DNA from: Earliella scabrosa
Taxonomy: Eukaryota > Basidiomycota > Agaricomycetes > Polyporales > Polyporaceae
Reading direction: 5' to 3'
Assembly: GCA_022605405.1 (NCBI GenBank)
Contig: JABYQQ010000008.1
Coordinates: 434,001 to 498,000, forward strand
Length of the DNA stretch: 64,000 bases
Part shown: one piece after another, positions 1 to 11,198 of the stretch
Layout: every line of letters begins with the position of its first letter
Numbering within the stretch: the stretch's first letter is position 1
Position numbers and translations under genes: made by a program
The notes under the pieces: generated by a model
Database searches by the model: none
Seen by the model: only the letters and a program-made list of their open reading frames with translations
Told to the model about the DNA's origin: nothing

Positions 1-920
1 CACAAAATCTTCATCTTCCCATAGATCGAAGAATTGACTGGGGCGAACATTTCCGCTGAGATTCTTCGTCCATAGCTCGAATATCGTTTTTGTCAACTCA
101 TACAGCCAAGTGCAGGGGGACTCCGTCTCTTCTTCATGGGGGGGCTCGGCTTCTTCTTCATGGGCAGTTAACTGAATGATATACCGTCGAGCCTCCGCCG
201 TACAGTCCCCCGTCAACCAAAACCAGCCTGCGGCATTGGTCAACATCAACCATCGCCGCTCGAATGCAATCTGCAAATCCAGGAGATCCAGGATAGAAAA
301 CCAAGTTTCCAGACTATTCCACATGCGAGATAGGGAGCGCAGAAAGTCTCGATCGAAACGGTTGTGAACCGTGTAGAGTTGCATGAATCGCGTGACTGAC
401 TCTTCGCTGGTCGCGACGGCGTCCAGCCCACTGCGTTCGACTTTCTGAGTGAGACGTGTGAGTCGATGGAGATGATTCTGAATGGATGCCAAAGACAGTC
501 CGTTGATGAATGATTCGTGGTTGGCTGAAGTAGCTGAGTGGGAACTTTCGGCGTGTTCTGACTCCAACTGGCCCACTGCAGATTCTGTCGAATGTTGATT
601 TATGGTGGAGGCGGATTGGATTGGGACGAAAGCGTTCGTGACGATGGTTTGTAAACTGTTCCAACTGCCGCGCGGACTAGTATCCTCATCTTCATCAGAG
701 TCAGACGCATCATGACCCACTACGTAAATGAGATGAATATTATTTCACGACGATTCGTTGGTAACACTAACGATGTGACAAAGACCGCCAAACATGTTGT
801 GTGCGAAATTGTTCACTTGACGAGAGACCTCAACCGTCAAGTTCACTTCTTGCAGTCATCATGCGTTGGCGTTTGATCTCAGCAAGCGAGGGCAGTTGAA
901 CATGCGACATTAATTCTACC
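1..920 (-). CDS. Unidentified protein-coding stretch, partial at the window edge
   Basis: An open frame on the minus strand runs from about 718 to the window edge. It begins after a likely splice acceptor (ATTTACGTAG) with an acidic patch (DASDSDEDED) and continues for about 240 residues. These are rich in helices and hydrophobic residues, with pieces such as RFDRDFLRSLSRMWNSLETWF and an acidic EEEAEPPHEEETES linker. A further plausible exon (about 915-760) reads MFDLVELMSHVQLPSLAEIK, then NNFAHNMFGGLCHI in another frame. I do not recognise a domain. It may be the C-terminal part of the dioxygenase gene just upstream (931-3442) or a separate gene on the same strand; the two cannot be told apart without transcripts. 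Confidence 0.45.
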
Positions 921-930
921 AAATCAAACA

Positions 931-3442
931 TCAACAGGATTCTAGCGGGGCGTCGCCAATTTTACGTACGACTCTTGGAGGGTCTGGGCACCTCTCGATG
1001 TTTTCGACGTGGCGAGGGTTTCTTCTTCCTCTTTGCCGGTTGGCTGCGGCCGTCGGCGACTGCGGTCTTTTTACTTCGACGTGTTCGCTTGATAGGGGGA
1101 CCGACTGTAGAAGCCAGCCTGAGTGCAATGAAGAGGTAACGTCGAGCACAAACGAACCGTCGGGGTCTCTCTCGTCTTCATCTTTGGTTTCATCTTCATT
1201 GTCAGCATCAGATGGTGCTTCAATACACTTCCGCTTTTTTGTGACACCTTCACAAGCAAAATCAGATATTGGGAACTGAGACCGTATTGAAGAAGCACAG
1301 ACGCTTGGATACCGGATTGGCTCGCGTTTCGGTTATAGCCATCAAAGGTATGAACTTGGACATGCGCGATTTGTGCGTCTCCCATGCGGTTGCTGCTACG
1401 GATCGAATTTTCGTTTGAGAGGGATTGCAACTGGGGTGCAATGTCCATTCGCGAGGGTTGATGGATGACCCAGACTCGTCCTTCAAGGAGAAGGCGTTGC
1501 GCAGTCGGGTATGATCGATGGCAAACCCGAGGTCACGAGGAACTTGTCTCGCGAAGTATTCCAGCGTTGCGGCCATTCCTTGATAAACTGTCTGAAGATA
1601 ACCAGCACGATCAGATAACCACGCTCCATCGACGAGCCAATTAGCCAATGTGTGAAGAGGCGCGTGATTATCGTGCCTGTGTGCGAGCATCAGCCACCTC
1701 TCCCATTGTGAAGTTTGTAACACTGACAGCGGATGAAGCATCTCAGGGGTCAGATTGAACAATTTGGTCGGCGAACTTTTGGCGAAGGTGAGAATGGAGG
1801 CGCCTTCGATTGCCGCTTGCGATGGGTACAGCATGACCACGAATCGCACACTCTTCGGGGACAGCTCTTTGCCTGGAGCTGATGTAGGCGGGAAGCCGCC
1901 GTGATGGAGAAGGCCAGAGAAGCATGTCATTCCTAGACCGCCTTGTTCTGCGAACAATAATTACTACCGTGATGAAGCAGTCCGTGGAAAGAAGGATAAA
2001 GTGGAAATCAACTACCTATTGCTACTCCCAATCCAGCAATCATGAAGAACCCGGGATCTTCATCGGGCTCGAGCTTATGCAATGTGATCATTGTGGTGAC
2101 TCCGCCAGGTGAGTCGCGTGCATCGATATGTTTGCCAGCGAACTGTCCCAGATCTGATTTAAATGCTTCTTCTGAGAGAGAATGAGTTATGCAAACTTGC
2201 GATGTTGAGAAAAATGTACGAACGGGTAACTTCATCTGCATGACGCGCGGATGCGATATTGAGCTGCATCGTCGGGAAGGCATAGTTGTTGACACAGCCG
2301 ACGCGCGGTAAAGACACGAGGTCGGCTTGCAGACGTAGTGCTTCGGAAATATGCCTGGGCCCGAATTCCAGAGCACGTATACCGACGGGGGCGGCAGCCT
2401 ATGATTGGTCAGGTAACATTCATTGTTAAATGGGAGATACTCGCCTTTATGATCTGATGGCGCAATAATTGATGCGATGATGGCTGCCCTTGAACTTTGG
2501 AACCAACGCAGGGACCGGTAATGTTCCGCTGTACTTGATACGACTGCACGAGAGTGTACGTGCGGGAATTTTCTTCGACAGAGACTGCGTATCGACTGCG
2601 CTCAAAGGCTATCCCTCCAGTATACTTCGAACCGTCCCACTTGGCCTTTTCGGGTGAAATTTCCGCTGGTTCGCCGATCAGTGCAGCCTGAGCCACCTTC
2701 AACGCCTCCAGTTGATCCGCGCTCAAACATTCTCTACGACAGGATCAGTCGCCTGGCCGAGTGATCATATTGACTGTACTGACTGGGGTGCGATCCACAC
2801 CTGCGCGATATCGTCTTCCGCTTTGCCGGTGCCATACTTGTCCCTCGCGAACAATGCATCCCCCGGACCGAGACGCAGCCAACCTATTCCTTGATCAGTC
2901 AAGGAAGCAAATAAGATAAAACTACTGACCGGCAAGATCCACAGCTGAACGGGTCCCATCGGGAAGGACCACGCCGTCTGCGAAGTCATAGGCGGTCTGC
3001 ATGGCTCCAGGCGATATGTCCATAAGAACGATATAGACGTTTCGAACCATGGACCGAACGTGTTCGAGGAGAACATGGGAACTCGTACGCCAAACTTTCG
3101 GGAGCCCGCCGTCCCGGTTGGGCAAGACGACTAACTCGCCATTGGGGTGAGCGACGCAAGTACGTTCTGCGAACAATCGTTTTAGCGGAGTCAAAATTGA
3201 GGGCAGGCATTGCGCACCGGACATATCGAGAGCCTGTGTTGAGTGCGACAGCGTTGAGGAGAGCGAAGACGCCAACCTTGAATGAAAGAGAGAATGCAGA
3301 TGAGACTGATCGAGAGCGCAGTGGTAACACCTTCTACGGCCTCGACGTGGGGAATAAAAGTTCGATGTACAGACCTTAAATACTGACGGAGGTCAAAGGC
3401 CGCAAATTTGACTTGCATTAAGTCTGACCAAGCGCGGCTCAT
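931..3442 (-). CDS. TET/JBP-like 2-oxoglutarate/Fe(II) dioxygenase
   Basis: A spliced minus-strand gene with exons near 3442-3375, 3276-2930, 2889-2801, 2733-2455, 2398-2230, 2180-2031, 1963-1345 and 1306-931; frames join across GT-AG introns. The core carries the double-stranded beta-helix signature of this superfamily: an H-x-D pair in GKHIDARDSPGG (His codon 2128-2130, Asp 2122-2124), then a glycine-rich strand (FFMIAGLGVAIG), then a distal His in SGLLHHGGFPPT near 1900 and an Arg in SVRFVVMLYP that would bind 2-oxoglutarate. In TET/JBP enzymes this fold oxidises 5-methylcytosine or thymine in DNA. The protein ends in an acidic, lysine-rich tail (KKRKCIEAPSDADNEDE) that could be a nuclear signal. 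Family call rests on motif order; activity is not shown. Start at 3442 is the best ATG, but an upstream exon is possible. A KDZ-like fold-back element begins 160 bp upstream. Confidence 0.6.
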
Positions 3443-3606
3443 CGGGAAGAACTTTTGGAGAGACGAACACCATTAATCGGGCACTGATCGAATTGATCAG
3501 CCACATGATTCTTGCGAGCCCTTGGTGCTGGCGGCCTATGGGCAACCTTCGCAACATGCGGCACCATGTCGATAGAAGCGATAACATTGTAACGAGTGTG
3601 CTAACA

Positions 3607-6440
3607 CACCTGTAGGCTCCATACTTGTATCACAAACCCCCAGACCTGTGGTGCTCCATTGTGACTTTTGGTGGGCCCGAGGTAACACACCTCATCTCAC
3701 TTGTAACAAGGGCTTGTCAGAATGGGCTGCACTTGTTAAAAACAGCTCTAGGGCAGTTTGTCACATTTGTGTGTACTTGTAGCTAGTCTTGTAGCTTTAT
3801 GCCCACTTGTCAGAATCCGCTCTAGGGCAGTTTGTCACATTTGTGTGTACTTGTAGCTAGTCTTGTAGCTTTATGCCCACTTGTCAGAATCCGCTCTAGG
3901 GCAGTTTGTCACATTTGTGTGTACTTGTAGCTAGTCTTGTAGCTTTCTGCCCACTTGTTAGAATCCATATTGGGGTGATCTTGATGGCTTTCCTGGTATA
4001 GTAGGGGTGCTTACCTAATGTTGTGGCGCTGTTTGGGCGCTTTTTTGACGCCCATAAGCGGTAAGTGACCCTATAGAGGGGCTACCTGCTTCCCCTCTAG
4101 CTCCTTCAAATCTACACCAATAGGGGTGTATGTGGGTGCGTTGGGTTCGCATTTTCAGCCTCTATTTGATGGTCAAATGTACAGAAGATAGTGTTCAGAA
4201 TTGTGGGATTTGCAGCTGTATGTAGCTACTACTATTTGCTACCTACTGTACATTGGGGGAACCACTGATCCATATTTCACGTACAGGGTACCATTAGATG
4301 GGGAAAAATCACAGCTTTCCAACGCACCCTGTATCATGGTATAAAATGGAGTAGCAGCGGAGCTATGGCCCAATACATTTTCGCAAAAAGTTGTACCATT
4401 GTTTGCCTGATATCTTGGAATATGTTGAATGGTGTGCCATGCCCTATACACCATTGGAATGGCATCGAGCAGGGCTTTCCAACGGTACCCTGATCACCCC
4501 AATCCGTAAAGGTTATCTGACCCTCTCCTCCTGACCCCATTCCCATCAATCCTCTAATAGCTCTGTGGCATCTCACCCTTTTGGCCTACAACTTTGGGAC
4601 ACACACCATCCAGTATTTATCCTCTGATGTGGGAAGTATCATGATCTGGTACTGCCTGTGTCATCTGTTCTGGATCTAACATACTTAGCATGCCTCTAGC
4701 AGTGCATCACTTATTGTGGACTCAGAACCTTATGGACTGTCATGCTGTTTGCTGTATCTTATCAAGGCTTCATAGCAGTATGTCCATCTAGCTCCAGCCA
4801 TTCAGATATGCTTTTGATCCCACTGGATCTTCTTATCAGCTCTCCACCTTGCTCACCACCTACCAATAGATCTGGAGCATACTTGGATCTCATACTTTCA
4901 GATACAATACTGTCAAACAGCCACTACACAATGCAAAAAGAATGATGTGAATTGGTGGAGAAGTGGTGGAGATATAGCAGAACATGTGTTCTCAGGCTTA
5001 TCTGACAGAGCATTGCAGTGCACTGCATGTAGTTACAGTGCACATTCAGTGCATCCTGAAACATTCTGACCATATTTTTGCCAGTACATAAGCAAATGGC
5101 ATGATTCTTTTTGCACATTGTGTAGAGCATCAGTCTCTACTCTATCTGAGGTTGTGAGAGCAAATCATGCTCTGGATCTTTTGCTAAGTGGTGAGCAAGG
5201 TAGGGAGCTGATAAGAGAATCTAGTGTGATCAAAAGCACATCTGAATGGCTGGAGCTAGATGGACATACTTCTATGAAGCCTTGATAAGATACAGCAAAC
5301 AGCATGACAATCCATAAGGTTCTGAGTCCACAATAAGTGATGCACTGCTAGAGGCATGCTAAGTATGTTAGATCCAGAACAGATGACACAGGCAGTACCA
5401 GATCATGATACTTCCCACATCAGAGGATAAATACTGGATGGTGTGTGTCCCAAAGTTGTAGGCCAAAAGGGTGAGATGCCACAGAGCTATTAGAGGATTG
5501 ATGGGAATGGGGTCAGGAGGAGAGGGTCAGATAACCTTTACGGATTGGGGTGATCAGGGTACCGTTGGAAAGCCCTGCTCGATGCCATTCCAATGGTGTA
5601 TAGGGCATGGCACACCATTCAACATATTCCAAGATATCAGGCAAACAATGGTACAACTTTTTGCGAAAATGTATTGGGCCATAGCTCCGCTGCTACTCCA
5701 TTTTATACCATGATACAGGGTGCGTTGGAAAGCTGTGATTTTTCCCCATCTAATGGTACCCTGTACGTGAAATATGGATCAGTGGTTCCCCCAATGTACA
5801 GTAGGTAGCAAATAGTAGTAGCTACATACAGCTGCAAATCCCACAATTCTGAACACTATCTTCTGTACATTTGACCATCAAATAGAGGCTGAAAATGCGA
5901 ACCCAACGCACCCACATACACCCCTATTGGTGTAGATTTGAAGGAGCTAGAGGGGAAGCAGGTAGCCCCTCTATAGGGTCACTTACCGCTTATGGGCGTC
6001 AAAAAAGCGCCCAAACAGCGCCACAACATTAGGTAAGCACCCCTACTATACCAGGAAAGCCATCAAGATCACCCCAATATGGATTCTAACAAGTGGGCAG
6101 AAAGCTACAAGACTAGCTACAAGTACACACAAATGTGACAAACTGCCCTAGAGCGGATTCTGACAAGTGGGCATAAAGCTACAAGACTAGCTACAAGTAC
6201 ACACAAATGTGACAAACTGCCCTAGAGCGGATTCTGACAAGTGGGCATAAAGCTACAAGACTAGCTACAAGTACACACAAATGTGACAAACTGCCCTAGA
6301 GCTGTTTTTAACAAGTGCAGCCCATTCTGACAAGCCCTTGTTACAAGTGAGATGAGGTGTGTTACCTCGGGCCCACCAAAAGTCACAATGGAGCACCACA
6401 GGTCTGGGGGTTTGTGATACAAGTATGGAGCCTACAGGTG
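3607..6440. mobile_element. KDZ-type non-autonomous fold-back element
   Basis: A 2.83-kb element made of two nearly identical inverted arms of about 1.3 kb (3607 to about 4940, and about 5100 to 6440) around a spacer of about 150 bp. It starts CACCTGTAGGCTCC and ends with the exact complement. The 7 bp GCTAACA lie directly outside both ends (3600-3606 and 6441-6447), as expected for a target-site duplication. The end sequence CACCTG and the 7-bp duplication match the complete KDZ transposon at 11199-21304, so I infer mobilisation by a KDZ transposase. There is no coding gene: open frames in the two arms are mirror copies. Confidence 0.8.
3746..3967. repeat. 74-bp tandem repeat, three copies, in left arm
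   Basis: Three head-to-tail copies with a 74-bp period, each starting CTCTAGGGCAGTTTGTCACA (3746, 3820, 3894). A mirror set lies in the right arm at about 6080-6302. The preserved copy number in both arms suggests the arms were copied or corrected as a unit. Confidence 0.85.
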
Positions 6441-6499
6441 GCTAACACAACTAGCAACAATGAACAAGTCGTTGTATGTCGTACTCGCTGAGGCTGTAG

Positions 6500-7080
6500 A
6501 AGTCAACGGAGTGCCATCGAGGCGATCACTGCAGGATTCTCGACGTATTCTCGCTGGGCGGTCATCGACAGCCAACGAGCTTTCCGGGTACATCCGCCTG
6601 ACGGCAATCCGCTGGCTCCTGAAAGCCGGACGAACTATCGACGATGGCGGTCATCGACAGCAAACGAGCTTTCAGGGGCCATCCGCCTGACGGCATTCCG
6701 CCAACTCCTGAAGTTCGGACGAACTGCGGACGATGGCACAGCCGAACGAGCTTTCAAGTGGCATCCGCCTGACGGAATTCCGATGACCCCTAAAGTTCGG
6801 GCGAGCACTGATGATCCCTAGAAGCTCGCTGGGCTGTCGATGACCGCCATTGTTGACAGCTCGCCCGAACTTCAGGAGTCGTCGGGCCGCCGCTGTTCCG
6901 ACGACCCCTAAAAGCTCGTGGGGCGGTCGACGACCGCCATCGTCGACAGCTCGCCCGAACTTCAGGAGTCGTCGGAACGGCGGCGGACCGACGACCCCTA
7001 AAAGCTCGCTGGGCTGTCGACGACCGCCATCGTCAACAGCTCGCACGAACTTCAAGACATCGTCGACAACTCACCCGTAT
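6500..7080. repeat. Degenerate 90-bp-period repeat that flips orientation
   Basis: Blocks sharing GACGATGGCGGTCATCGACAG, AACGAGCTTTC and CCTGAAGTTCGGACGAAC recur about every 70-90 bp in one orientation up to about 6790, then in the opposite orientation (ACAGCTCGCCCGAACTTCAG) to 7070. The minus strand can be read through part of it as a repeat of about 30 residues, LLKFGRAVDDGGRRQPSELL, but no start, intron or flanking domain supports a gene. From 7080 to about 7700 I see nothing further that is supported. Confidence 0.6.
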
Positions 7081-7712
7081 TGCAGCAGCAAATCGAATGC
7101 ATCGTGGCCCATAACTATTTGATGAATATCATTGTTGGGCCATCGAACCTCGCGCCCGTCGACAGTCCAACGGAAGGTTGAGGTCAACGACATCAAGTTG
7201 TTATTCTCTAATAGAATAAGTCCCGAACGTGTATCATGAGAGCCCGACGAACGAATGAACAATTAGAATGAAATCTCAAAGTCAAAAAATCGAAGGGGGT
7301 GACACTCATCGAACTATTAGCCAATGTCGAACATTCATTCAAGTTGCATAGTTCGAAACTGGTTGTCAAACAATCAAGCACGATGGATGCATGGAGGGAA
7401 ACACTCACTGCATCAATCTGCCTATTCACTGCGCCGAGGGAACTCCCTTCGACGGAGTCCAACAGACCAGAATGCGGCACTAACATAACAATCTTGGCCA
7501 CTGGTACTCTGAAATTCGAACACAGACAGAAGCAGTGCTAATAGGCGCTAATGCAAACAACACACAACAGTGACCTCTGCACGAGAGCGGACTTCCGTCA
7601 AGCTGTGCTACTAAGCGCTGGCACAAACATAACACAACAATGGACTTCGCGTCAGCGCGTACCAAGGCCTTGCTCTACTCAACACTCTTCTATCCCTCCC
7701 CAGTACCGAGGA

Positions 7713-7724
7713 CGGTAGTTACCG
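7713..7724. promoter_or_regulatory. CGG-N6-CCG palindrome, upstream of the first Zn2Cys6 gene
   Basis: CGGTAGTTACCG, 343 bp before the ATG at 8067. CGG triplets inverted over 6 bp are the classic layout of Zn2Cys6 binuclear-cluster binding sites. The same 12-mer with its flanks (CGAGGA before, CCTTGC after) recurs at 11096. Confidence 0.55.
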
Positions 7725-7791
7725 CCTTGCTACTTTTCCATCGACGCGAACGACCCAGTATCTCCCCATCCGTAGTACTCACATCCGAGGG

Positions 7792-7803
7792 AGGTAGTTA
7801 CCA
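7792..7803. promoter_or_regulatory. Second GGTAGTTACC-core palindrome in the same promoter
   Basis: AGGTAGTTACCA, 264 bp before the ATG at 8067, inside the wider imperfect inverted repeat GAGGTAGTTACCACCTC. Same core as 7713 with one base changed on each side. Confidence 0.45.
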
Positions 7804-8417
7804 CCTCGCGTGTACGGTCGTCTGCGTGATCCTAGAGGCTGAGTGGATAGCTGGTCCGATTATAGAGGGTACTGAAGTGATCGCAAGACGCATCGAGGTA
7901 TGTATGAACACTCCACATTGCTGCACCTAGTTACTCACTGGTTTGCTAAAGTGGCACACGTCACAACGCTGGCGAGTCTGCGCAATCATCAGTCCCACCT
8001 ACGATAGGACTCTGTCTCGCGGTAATACCAACCAAACCCAATCCCCGATAAACACCGTTCAATTCGATGTCTGCAAACACTCCCAATACCGACCACACCA
8101 CACATGAGAGCTTATTGGCTCCTGAAGACCGCGCGAACGACGTCCCCGGCGGGCAAGGAGGTGAGACGGTAGCTGCAGCAACGCCTGTCCAGAGCCACAC
8201 ACGACATAGTCAGTTCGTGCCGGTTCGGGTGAGTGATCACGGCGGCGAAACTACAGCCTCGAATGTCGTAGCGAAACGGCCCACCGCGAAAAAGGGTAAG
8301 AGCGTCAAGACACTCCCCCTGAGTCCGCCGCACGCTTCCGCCCGAGGTGAGGTAGGTCCCATGCGTGGCTTGAATGTGATTCCCAACCCTCGTCACGTCC
8401 TCCTTCTCCCTACGAAC

Positions 8418-10074
8418 TTGGTTTGAAGTGGGCCAATCTCTGGCAGAAACGATTGATGAGTTGTATATTGTTATAGTCCATGTATTGTAGTAAGGATAAT
8501 GTCTCTAATTCTATATCTGTCATTTCTGAGTAACATTTGCCATAGAGGTATCTTCAATCTGATGGATTGCATTCTGCAGAATATATTCTTTCAATGAAGA
8601 TCATACTGTGTAGAGAGCTCCAGAGAGCAATGCAGCGCTGCATTTAATCATATACTGTAGAACCTTTTTGCATATTTGATTGCATAGCCTGTCTGAGATT
8701 TCTCTACAATTCAAATATATGACTAAGAGCAGTCATTATTGGAAAGCTCAGAAGTCTTAGTATGTTATACAATGAGATAGATGATTGTCATTGCTACACA
8801 GCTAAAATGCAAACTTGGCACTTGCTGCTGAGCTATTTTTTGAAGCAATGTTAGCATTGTAGCCACTTTATGCTCACAATGTGACTGTGTTCTTTCTGTA
8901 TTTACACAAAGTTTAATCTTCTCAATCCACTCAGAAATGCAGAAGCTATGATTATTCCATCAATGTTCTCTTCTAGATTGTAAGCATCACTATGGGTAGT
9001 GGCAATGATTAACAGTCAGTCAATATGGTCATTATCAAGCTCCAAGCCTTTATAGTGAGCAATGTCAATGCTGAGGGTTTGGTATTAGTATCACCTCCTT
9101 TAATATCCACATTTGACAGAACACTGCAGTATTTTCTGTGCAGGCTATGGTTTAGTAAGATTGACAGGGAAATACCATCTGTGATGGGTTACATGGGTCT
9201 TCAATATATATCTCAGTATAAAGTCCTTGAGATGCTGATTCCAATGATATATAATATGCCATATCTTGCTATGCTATGTGCAGAGAAATATACAAAATAC
9301 AGAGTTTGTGACTTTGTGTGACTCTGTGTCATGTGATGCTTAAATAAGCGCCCATCGGCCGAAAAATGCGATGCTGAACAGGCTCTGATCTGCTGCAGAG
9401 CCTGTTCAGCACTTATCAATATCTCCGATCAATTTTGGGTGCCTAAATTGCAGATAAAATGTTGTAAATATATGGAGACTACTCTCATGCTCAACTGAAA
9501 CATCTTGTGTTCGTATCAAGGCAAGTATAATGTTACAACTATAAGCAACACACAATAATAGCACTGGCATCACATAAGAAAGAATGACAGCTATCTTTTG
9601 AGGTTGCAACCATACTACAATCTAATCTGGTAGTATAGACACCCTCAGGCATAGTTAAGCGCCCCCACTAATGCTGAAAGACAGCCCATCTTTCCCAATA
9701 TAGGCAAGTTTATTATGCTTCTGCTACACACAGTATTAATCTGTATATAAGATGTGCTATAGCAATAGAAACTTACAGTTAGTGCCTACAAAATGTATAT
9801 ACTCAAATCATCAGCTAATGACCGCTTTGAATGGGCCATCAGCACTATATCGATCTGTGAAGCACTTGAAGAGCAAGTAACAAAAAAGCTGTGCACAAAC
9901 CCTGGGCTAGGGTTGGGATGATTAGTGCTGGTACTTACTCAGCTTATGTCATCTGTAGTGAGCCAGTTAGCGGAGTCTGAATTCCTTTCCCACGGGGTCA
10001 AAGCATCGTTGGGCGCTTGCCTGCAAGCTCCGTCCCATAAAGAACGATTTCTTCGTAAACTCATCAATCGTAAC
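8418..10074 (-). mobile_element. Helentron-like (Helitron2-type) non-autonomous element, copy H1
   Basis: An AT-rich 1.66-kb insertion in the Zn2Cys6 gene. Read on the minus strand, the 5' end is TTACGATTGATGAGTTTACG. The near-3' end repeats that motif inverted (CTCATCAATCGT), followed by a small hairpin (TGCCA-N5-TGGC) and CCCACTTCAAACCAA. Such asymmetric terminal inverted repeats plus a 3' hairpin are the mark of Helitron2/Helentron elements. Alignment to the paralogue at 21843 restores the frame exactly with no duplicated bases, as expected for rolling-circle insertion. It codes for nothing convincing. Boundaries are uncertain by 2 bp because AC occurs at both junctions. Confidence 0.7.
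9373..9410. other. 15-bp perfect-stem hairpin inside H1
   Basis: GCTGAACAGGCTCTG pairs with CAGAGCCTGTTCAGC around an 8-base loop, next to AAGCGCCCATCGGCCGA. Sister copies hold a hairpin of different sequence near the same motifs (32118, 54488, 57711). Confidence 0.75.
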
Positions 10075-11095
10075 CTCATGATTGTCGAACTTCCTGGCGA
10101 CCACCGCTCGACGATTGCACAAGTCCGAGCGAATGTATGTTCGCATTGTGACAGTCAGAACCTCGATTGTCACCAAGATTCCCGAGCGACCTGGGCGTGT
10201 CAAGCCTGTAATGATATTGACCCAGAAAGTTGCTCGTGGGTGCAAGGTACGTATACGCGTTAGTTCAAAGACTGATCTAGCTAAGGTAAGTTAACATAGA
10301 CCTCCTGCACCGGAACCCGATGTACGGTTTGCGACCTCCTGTGTCTGAAGACTGTACTCTTCCAAGCGAAGCGACTGAGGTACGGGAACAACTAGTAAGT
10401 GCAATGTAGTGACCTGATACCATTCACGCCTGACATTAGTTCGAGCCACAGTTCGGCGACATGGAACACGATCGTACATCGCACATGTTCTTGTCGTTGC
10501 TGCGGGCCTCAGGTATGATGCAGGGAGGGCGCCGCAAAGGTGGGTCGGGTGCATGGCTACACAACCGCGACATGGAGTGGTTCTGGGGTATTGGCAACGC
10601 AAACAGAAACCATTCATGGCCTCATCGGCGCGCTGGAATCATTCACCACCTTCAGACGACACAGGAAATCACACGCCTGGTATTGCGCGATTACAACTAT
10701 GTCGTTGATGCGCCCTTGGACCGACTCTCACAGCAGTCTCAGCAGCTCGCCAATATCATCATGTTCTACAAATCTATCCATGCTGCAAGGTCGCGATCTT
10801 AAATGTATTACTGCACGCGTCTCCAATGTGAAAGTCTGGTCGTGTACGAGGCAAATATATATGTATACATAGTATTTAATACAGCTTATGCGCGCGAATA
10901 AGACTTACAACGGCAATGCAATGAATGTTCACTATAACTTGAGACTTGTGTGCCATGTCGCGGTATAAGCGCCCGAGACAAACAAACGCAAATTTGTCGC
11001 CTAATATGGACTAGGCAGTGCCGCCACCGCAACTCAGCTCTCACCACGACAGTTGAGCTCTTCCCAATCCATCCCCTCTGTGCCGCTTCCGAGGA

Positions 11096-11107
11096 CGGTA
11101 GTTACCG
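11096..11107. promoter_or_regulatory. CGG-N6-CCG palindrome, ancestral promoter of the second Zn2Cys6 gene
   Basis: CGGTAGTTACCG, identical to 7713-7724 with the same flanks. It now lies 90 bp left of the KDZ transposon. With the transposon and one target copy removed it would be about 220 bp upstream of the ATG at 21426. Confidence 0.55.
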
Positions 11108-11198
11108 CCTTGCAAGCTTATCAACGGCACTCTTTCCTATCTCCACACGCGAGAACTATACCATACATACTGTTGTCGTACACGCTTTCCCAATAAAT

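Larger units (their letters stand above)
8067..10802 (+). pseudogene. Zn2Cys6-type protein gene, split by a Helentron-like insertion
   Basis: The first part (8067-8417) gives a basic, low-complexity N-terminus ending VIPNPRHVLLLPTNL. The second part resumes at 10075 in the same frame with MIVELPGDHRSTIAQVRANV, then CSHCDSQNLDCHQ and CQACNDIDPESCSW. The cysteine spacing C-x2-C-x6-C-x8-C-x2-C-x7-C fits a fungal Zn2Cys6 DNA-binding cluster. Two more exons follow after introns at about 10247-10300 and 10390-10441, ending at the TAA at 10800-10802; the last exon's frame is uncertain, because a coiled-coil-like end (LDRLSQQSQQLA) resembles the paralogue's NEQSQQL. It is paralogous to the gene at 21426-23711. 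The 1.66-kb insertion ends the frame two codons into the element. Two palindromes lie upstream. Confidence 0.7.

Noticed and set aside
3746..3967. CRISPR-like regular repeats
   Set aside because: Contiguous tandem units without spacers in a eukaryotic transposon.
4239..5808. Pairs of identical small open frames (71 and 80 codons) in the fold-back element
   Set aside because: Identity is due to the inverted arms; no start context, splice sites or motifs.
6672..7055. A 127-codon minus-strand frame with 30-residue repeats as a gene
   Set aside because: It follows the nucleotide repeat and fades when the repeat flips orientation; no other coding evidence.
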